A DNA stretch of 64,000 nucleotides. Origin: Ceratodon purpureus. Lineage: Eukaryota > Streptophyta > Bryopsida > Pseudoditrichales > Ditrichaceae. Shown one piece after another: positions 58,467-64,000 of this stretch. The notes beneath the pieces are model-generated. The model saw only the letters and a list, made by a program, of their open reading frames with translations, made no database searches and had not been told where the DNA came from. How positions within the stretch are numbered: position 1 is the first letter of the stretch; the number at the start of each line of letters is the position of its first letter. Made by a program: the position numbers and the translations under genes. The DNA lies in assembly GCA_014871385.1 (NCBI GenBank), contig CM026426.1, positions 59,434,084 through 59,498,083 of the forward strand. The letters are read 5' to 3'.

Positions 58467-60307
58467 ACAATTAGTGCACCACATATTAGCACGCATGTTT
58501 GTAGGTTTTGAACATTTATCTTTCCCATGAGTAATTTGTACCGAGAGTTCATTTAATTTTTTCTCTAATTTAGTAATATTGTTCATTAATATATCGTATG
58601 TAGGAGCTTGATTGCTAAAGGTTGAGGATTCATGATTGTGGGATTTGAAGGATAAGTTGAAACTAGTTATTGTGATCTGGCTGGAGGTAAGTAAGGATAA
58701 TGATCACGGCCATAAGCATCCATGCCTTGAACATGATCATAACCTTCTCTCCTAGGTGGATATACTTCTGCATATTGTGCAAAATCAGTATTTACTCTAG
58801 CCTCTTCCCAAGTTTTAGCTTGTGTATAAGCAGTAGCAATGTCTTGGGGGTTTCGTTCCTTTAAGTAAATTCTTAACTCATCAGGCCAAATCCCTCCTAC
58901 AAAGGTACATGCTAATACTTGATTGGCTAAACCATGATTTGCCCATCTCTTCAGAAGAGCATTAAATCTTGTGTAATAAAAATCTATACCCCCATTTATA
59001 CCCATTCTTATAGTTCGAAATCTATCTATAAATCCTGGTATGAATGATCTAGGTCGATACCTATCAAGAAAAGCTCTCCTTAAATCCTCCCATCTTGTGG
59101 GTATGGTTAGCAATTGGACATACCATTCATGTGCACCATCTAGCAACGTACTTGGAAAAGTACTTAGATATAAATGTTCAGGTAACAGATTTGCTTGTGC
59201 AACCACTCTAAATCTTTCTAAATGTCTATCTGGGTCAAACCTTGGATATCCATGGTACATAGGATATGGTGCCATGTTTAAAATCCTTTGTTGTGCCATG
59301 ATATTAGGTCGTAAAGTTTGTGGTGGAGGTGGTAGTGGTGGTGGAGGTGGTGGAGGTCTAGGATGAGGAGTTGGAGGTCTGGGAGGAGGTCGTGGAGGAG
59401 GTGAAGAAGAAGGCCTTAACAATGCTTCTTCACTTGTTTCTCTCCTTGTATCACTACTCTCACTACTACTACTCCCAGAGGAATCCCTTGATGAAAATCT
59501 CCAACAGTTTATCCCTTCCCAATCCTCATTACTTTCATCATTAGATGGTTCATAAGGGTTGGTAAAAGGTTGTATAGTTGGAAAAGTTTCTGGAAGAGAT
59601 ACTTCGTAAGCTACTTCCTCATCATTCCACTCTTTTCTATTATCTTCTAATGAAATTCCCCGTATGTATGTTTCAATAGGAGTTGTGGTTTCTACTTCAG
59701 TTATATCTTCAATATCATTAACCCAACTCTCTATACCCGTAACAAAGGTTTGTACAGCTTCATCAAAATAAGGTTTAGGTGTCTCAAAATTAATTTGGTT
59801 TGGTGTTGAGAATTCAGGTGGATTAGAAGATTCTCCAACCTCTGTGGTAAATGGATTCTTCAAAAAACTTTCAAATTCTGAAGAAGAAGGTGTGACTAAT
59901 TCTTCTACCTTCTTTCTCTTTTCAGAATTAGTTTGAAGTGGGTTTGCTTCACTTGAAGAACCCCAGGTTAATCTTCTAAATGGTGGTGAGTGACAACACA
60001 AATAATGTGACCTTCTTAAACCTTCCTCTGGTAACTCTAAATCCTCAGTCTTTAGAGAACTTTGGTGTTGTTCTTCTATAAAAGGTGGATTTTGAGTTAT
60101 TTCACTCTCTTCAACTTGGCTAGTTGAGGTATGAAGATTTGAAGGGACAAATTCTTCTTTAAGTACTTGGGAAGGTGTTGAATTATAAACGGGATTAGCA
60201 GATACTAATGCTAAAATTTGTTTTTCTTTCCTATCAATCCGTTTTTTCAAACGTTCATTCCTTGGGATATTTTGTTTTTCTCTCAATTCTTTGTCCTTCT
60301 CAGACAT
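58467..60307 (-). pseudogene. gag of Ty3 element III, N-terminal and central part
   Basis: Begins at ATG 60307. An acidic N-terminus and a Pro-rich stretch (59300-59400) precede the gag capsid-like domain (RHLERFRVVAQ ... EWYVQLLT ... FIDRFRTIRMG ... NALLKRWANHG). A one-base frameshift near 58670 moves translation to another frame that holds a coiled coil and the first zinc-knuckle Cys pair (CTNC). Unit B interrupts right there; the rest of gag continues at 28851. Confidence 0.85.
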
Positions 60308-60603
60308 TGATAAATGCCATTTAGGCTTTAAACATTGAAGCTTAGACCTGGATGATTTTCTATCCCCAATTTTACTTAAAGAAAAATGATCACGTATTAT
60401 TGTTGTTCACTCTACCTATTTCTTTTAACTATTACTTCCCTACTTTCCTTAAGAAAGTCTTTTATGATTTTCCCAACTTTGTTTTGTTTTACAGGAGCTC
60501 TAAATCGTCTATAATAATTTTGTCGCCCAAGTTTGGCTAATTCCCTTAATCTTTCCTCTTCTGATTTTACCATTTTCTTTATTCCATTCAATTAGAATAA
60601 AGC

Positions 60604-61405
60604 CTAACTCTTATTGGTATCAAACCAAGAAATTATCCAAGTATTCAAGGTAAAAGGTTCTACTTCAAATATCTCTTCAACCTCTTCCTCTTGAAAATTC
60701 CTAGGATGATTATATTCACTAATCAATCTCTCTGTTAAAAAGTTCTTTTCAAAATTTGATTCACCTTCCTTGCTAATTTGATCTATATCTATAGCTAAAA
60801 GGTGAATCAATGCTTCTTCGTTCCTTTGTACACCCTCATAAATTATCAACAATCGTCTTAACTTGACCAATTGTTCTATAATTGTTTCACTATTAATTGT
60901 CATTTTTTTAAAGACATAATAATCCAAATGCAATTGAAATCGGTTTGTCAGAATCCTTAGATAGAAAGTCTGGGATTAATACTAAACTATCTAGTTTTTT
61001 AGGTCCGTATTTAAAGATATAAATTTTTGTATCTAATTTGTATCCATTCCATGCTCCACAACCTGTAGAGATTATAGGTGAGGTTAAATTTTTCAATCTC
61101 CCATATTGGGCAAATAGAAAATGTAAATTGCTTTGTAAAAATAATTCTCCCTTGAAAACTATCAAAGCATTAAACCTTGTTCCATTATCCCAAATTTTTG
61201 CTAATATTATTCTTTTGATATCAATGGGTAGTTGGTCAAATTTATTTTGAAGGTTTGAATCAAATTTAGAATGTGTACCAAAAATTTGAAATCCTTGCCC
61301 AAAATATGCTCCCCTATAAACTCGGTAAAGTGCAGCAAATAGGAAGGGTCCTTCAAAGAATTTATTAATATCCTTTTGTTGGACTTCCCATGGAAATGGA
61401 TACAT
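60604..61405 (-). pseudogene. ORF upstream of gag in Ty3 element III (two overlapping pieces)
   Basis: Between the primer-binding site and gag, on the same strand: 61405-60908 (165 codons) and 60933-60604 (109 codons) overlap in different frames, probably one ORF with a frameshift. I recognise no domain; the first part is rich in aromatic residues and has a globular look. An extra ORF in this place is known from Ogre-type (Tat lineage) plant elements, but I cannot show homology. Confidence 0.5.
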
Positions 61406-61887
61406 TATTTACTATTGATTTTCATCAATCAAAACTCATATACTCTAAATCTCTATCGCAATCTTCTAATTACGATCTTCTGTCTCTTAACACAATCTCA
61501 AAAAGGTTAATCACTATCAACTAAATCAACCTTTAAGAGAATTTATAAACTCACATCTTAAAACATTTCAAAAATCTAAAGTTTCTTTTATTAACCAATG
61601 GTATAGTACAATATTTTGTTACCATACACTTCTCTGAGTTAACTCTATACTTAATCTATGTTTTACTTTACTATGACCCTTTCTTCTCTTAAAGGATTCC
61701 TTCAAAGGTTAAAGCTAATTAGAAAGATTTCCACTTTGTTCTTAAGAGAATGTCCAACCACTTGCTTAAGAAAGAATTGTGAATTTTACTTCTTAAAGAA
61801 ACACGAGGTATCTTCTAGCTTAAAGCACAAAGTTCCTCTATTCTTTACTTCAACTACAATTTTAGCTACCGCTTGACCGGAACCTAT

Positions 61888-61905
61888 TCCCCGGCAGCGG
61901 CGCCA
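61888..61905 (-). other. Primer-binding site of Ty3 element III
   Basis: On the minus strand TGGCGCCGCTGCCGGGGA, three bases after the LTR end. This is a common plant Ty3 primer site; from memory it matches tRNA-Asp. Confidence 0.8.
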
Positions 61906-61908
61906 AAA

Positions 61909-63480
61909 TGTAATTGGTAAAATTTACAAATAGTGGTAAATCATGGGAATAGGTCTTTTCGTTTAGCTTTTAACATAACTAAAGGTCACTGTAGTAAGTA
62001 AAGGATTATAGAATGCAAAGTATTTCCTTAAAAGAATCCCTTTATAACTCTAATGTCTTAATTACCCCAAGTATCACATCACCCAAGTAATCCATACTCT
62101 CAGTTGGTTCAAAGGTAATGGGAGTTCAAGTTGACAAGTACCATCCCTCGGTTTACTGCCATCACTCCCTTCTCAGTTCAATTAGACAATGCATTTATTA
62201 TGCATATGCAAGTTCATTCATTACTAGGTTAGAATCTAGTGTTCTATCTATTTATGCCTATGAATGATGCTTTGGGATATGTTATGATAGATTAACTTAT
62301 CTCAAGCAACTCCTTGCTTGTCTTCATATTTTTCCTCCCATCCATTGCATTTTAATTAGACATGTAATCTCTGTCTATTCATTCACATTCAATCTCACTC
62401 CAAGTCTACCATTCATCACAACTATACTTCCCCCTGGCATTACTCAATCTCATTACAATGACTGTACTATTTCCCAATTGAATACATTCAAGTTTTATTA
62501 TAATGAAAACTAATAATCACCAAGGTTGATCACTCCTTAATAATTAATTCCACTTTTTTTCATCACTGTACTCAATTTATCTATCATGCTCTAAGTCATT
62601 CTCAGTCTTCCATTTCAAATGGCCAATCTAATTTAAAAGACTATCAAGTAATACCCAAATCACTGTATCAGCACTCACATGGAATTCTCACTCTTCTATA
62701 ATTCTCATTCACAACAATGCAATGTCAATTGGACAAGCTGTTGTATTTATTATCTGGAATTCCTATCTTCCAACACACTCAGTAAATCTCCATTCACCCT
62801 GAGTTCAATTAGACAAATTCTCCCACTGTGCACCTTGCTCCATCATCTTTAATTTCAAATAGACAGTATCTAGTGTGAGTCACCACATTCACTGTAACTC
62901 TCACTCACTCTCCACTGTGTCAATTAGACATGATCCATGCAAGTCAATTTGACAATGTATGTATGCACATGGATGCATGCTGGATCATCCTCTTCTCCAT
63001 TTGATGAGTATCAATTAGACATTATGCAATATGCAACAGAATTCAATAGTCAATTAGACAGTAGCCAGTTTGATCCAATTCTCCATTCTGATTCTACAGT
63101 TCTACAGATGTATACACTGTGCAGCAAAACTATAATTCAATTTGACAAAGAACATTGTAAATCAATTAAACAGTGAGCTACTAAGAGTCGAGTTGACAAT
63201 CAATTAGACAATGGAATTTTTTTTTTTTTTTTTTTTTACATAATGTGACTATCACTCACATAGTGTTGTGTGGTGTGGTGAAGTAATTCCTTCTTCTTCC
63301 TTGTTTCCTAGTTATGCCTTAATTCCCAAAAGGTGTGCCTGTAAATAGAGTCAATTTGACAAGTCGTGTCTCCTGAATTCTACACTATGTCCATTTGACT
63401 CTCAATCAGATTTCTACAGTCACCAACTACAAGGAATTCAAATTGAGTTGGTAACTCAGTTCCATTTACACTGTATTTCC
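61909..63480 (-). repeat. 5' LTR of Ty3 element III (outer boundary uncertain) with TCAATTAGACA motifs
   Basis: The inner end is fixed by TG at 61909 next to the primer site. No second LTR is in the window, so the outer end is a guess. The region contains at least thirteen copies of TCAATTAGACA or close variants (62178, 62352, 62725, 62803, 62850, 62919, 62943, 63010, 63049, 63137, 63161, 63202, 63351). A T run lies at about 63213-63237. No gene is seen. Confidence 0.45.
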
Positions 63481-63499
63481 CGAAAGGGGCTTTTCTCAA

Positions 63500-64000
63500 A
63501 AAAAATCAGCTCACAAGGACAACTTATCAGACGAAGATCGACAACTTCATGAAGATTGTAAGAGTTTGGGGATATGGGGTAAGAATTGGACTTTGTTGGT
63601 GGAAGAAATGTCATTCGCGAAGGGCACGACCAACGTGGACCAAATTTCTAAAAGGTTTCAGGTGGAGATTGAAGAAAGTGTCGGGGAGTTGAAAATAGCC
63701 GCAGAGAGGGAGTAGTAGAAGAGAAGTTGGAATGGAAGAATACCGAGGGAGATCAAGTGGTTGTGGAGGAATTAACAAAGCTCAACAGTGTGGCAAAGGG
63801 GGCCAAGGGGAAGAGGAAAAGCCTAGAGGGAAGGAGTTTGGCTAAAGAGACAAAAGGACAGCGAAAGAGTGGCCGATTGGGAGGTGTTGACTTGGGGCCA
63901 GCTCAGAGAACCCGGGCCTCTTCAAAGACTACCGAGGCAAGTGATGATGTGCGGCAAGTTGAGGATAAAAAAGAAAAGAATAGAAAGAGTCACGGCCACA
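63500..64000 (+). CDS. Partial unknown coding region at window end
   Basis: A coding-like frame (SDEDRQLHEDCKSLGIWGK ... LKIAAERE) meets TAG TAG near 63714. A second frame then opens in a basic, Lys/Arg/Ser-rich stretch (KGAKGKRKSLEGRSLAKETK) to the window edge. One frameshift would join them. The basic stretch recalls the linker in gene A exon 1, but that may be composition only. Confidence 0.35.

Overview
The window looks like nuclear DNA of a streptophyte (a land plant or close algal relative). The evidence is CCCTAAA-type telomere-like repeats, GT-AG introns, plant-style Ty3/gypsy retrotransposons, a CACTA element with CACTA/TAGTG ends, and FCP1-like domains of the plant type whose first motif reads DxNG. 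I cannot place it more precisely. There is almost no ordinary host gene content; this is a stack of nested mobile elements.

Two large related units, here called A and B, dominate. Unit B (28852-58458) has perfect 28-bp terminal inverted repeats and a 7-8 bp flanking duplication. It sits inside the gag zinc-knuckle region of an old Ty3 element, and removing it rejoins gag in frame. B carries a minus-strand transposase-like gene (45642-38640) broken by a CACTA element, and a plus-strand multi-exon gene (about 50326-56946). That gene combines a ParB/Srx-like domain, a DNA-methyltransferase-like domain, a charged linker and an FCP1/NIF-like HAD domain, followed by a second FCP1-like copy. Unit A (window start to about 26950) carries a better preserved paralogue (8989-25450). 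Its six coding exons splice in phase to a predicted 1768-codon protein with one internal TAG, and its last exon is split by a very young LTR retrotransposon. The left end of A is outside the window.

Each unit has its own short palindrome repeated many times. In A it is a 21-bp hyphenated palindrome with arm TTTAGCTCAC. In B it is the perfect 20-mer GATCGTAGGATCCTACGATC. They lie mainly in introns and gene flanks, often in regular arrays (26 and 41 bp periods in A, 56-60 bp in B). They are absent from the retrotransposons and the CACTA element inserted later. Because each unit encodes a ParB-like protein, I propose, as inference, that the palindromes are element-specific binding sites comparable to ParB-parS.

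Layout: 1-8988 left flank and leader of A (26-bp palindrome array, telomere-like repeats, pyrimidine-rich repeats, spliced leader); 8989-25450 gene A, interrupted at 15759-25271 by retrotransposon I; 25633-26430 a further ORF; about 26998-28851 gag/protease remnant of Ty3 element III; 28852-58458 unit B with retrotransposon II (29158-38064) and CACTA (40686-43179) inside; 58460-63480 the 5' half of Ty3 III on the minus strand; 63500-64000 a partial unknown coding region. Most coding regions carry premature stops, mostly TAG and TGA, as expected from C-to-T decay of silenced elements.
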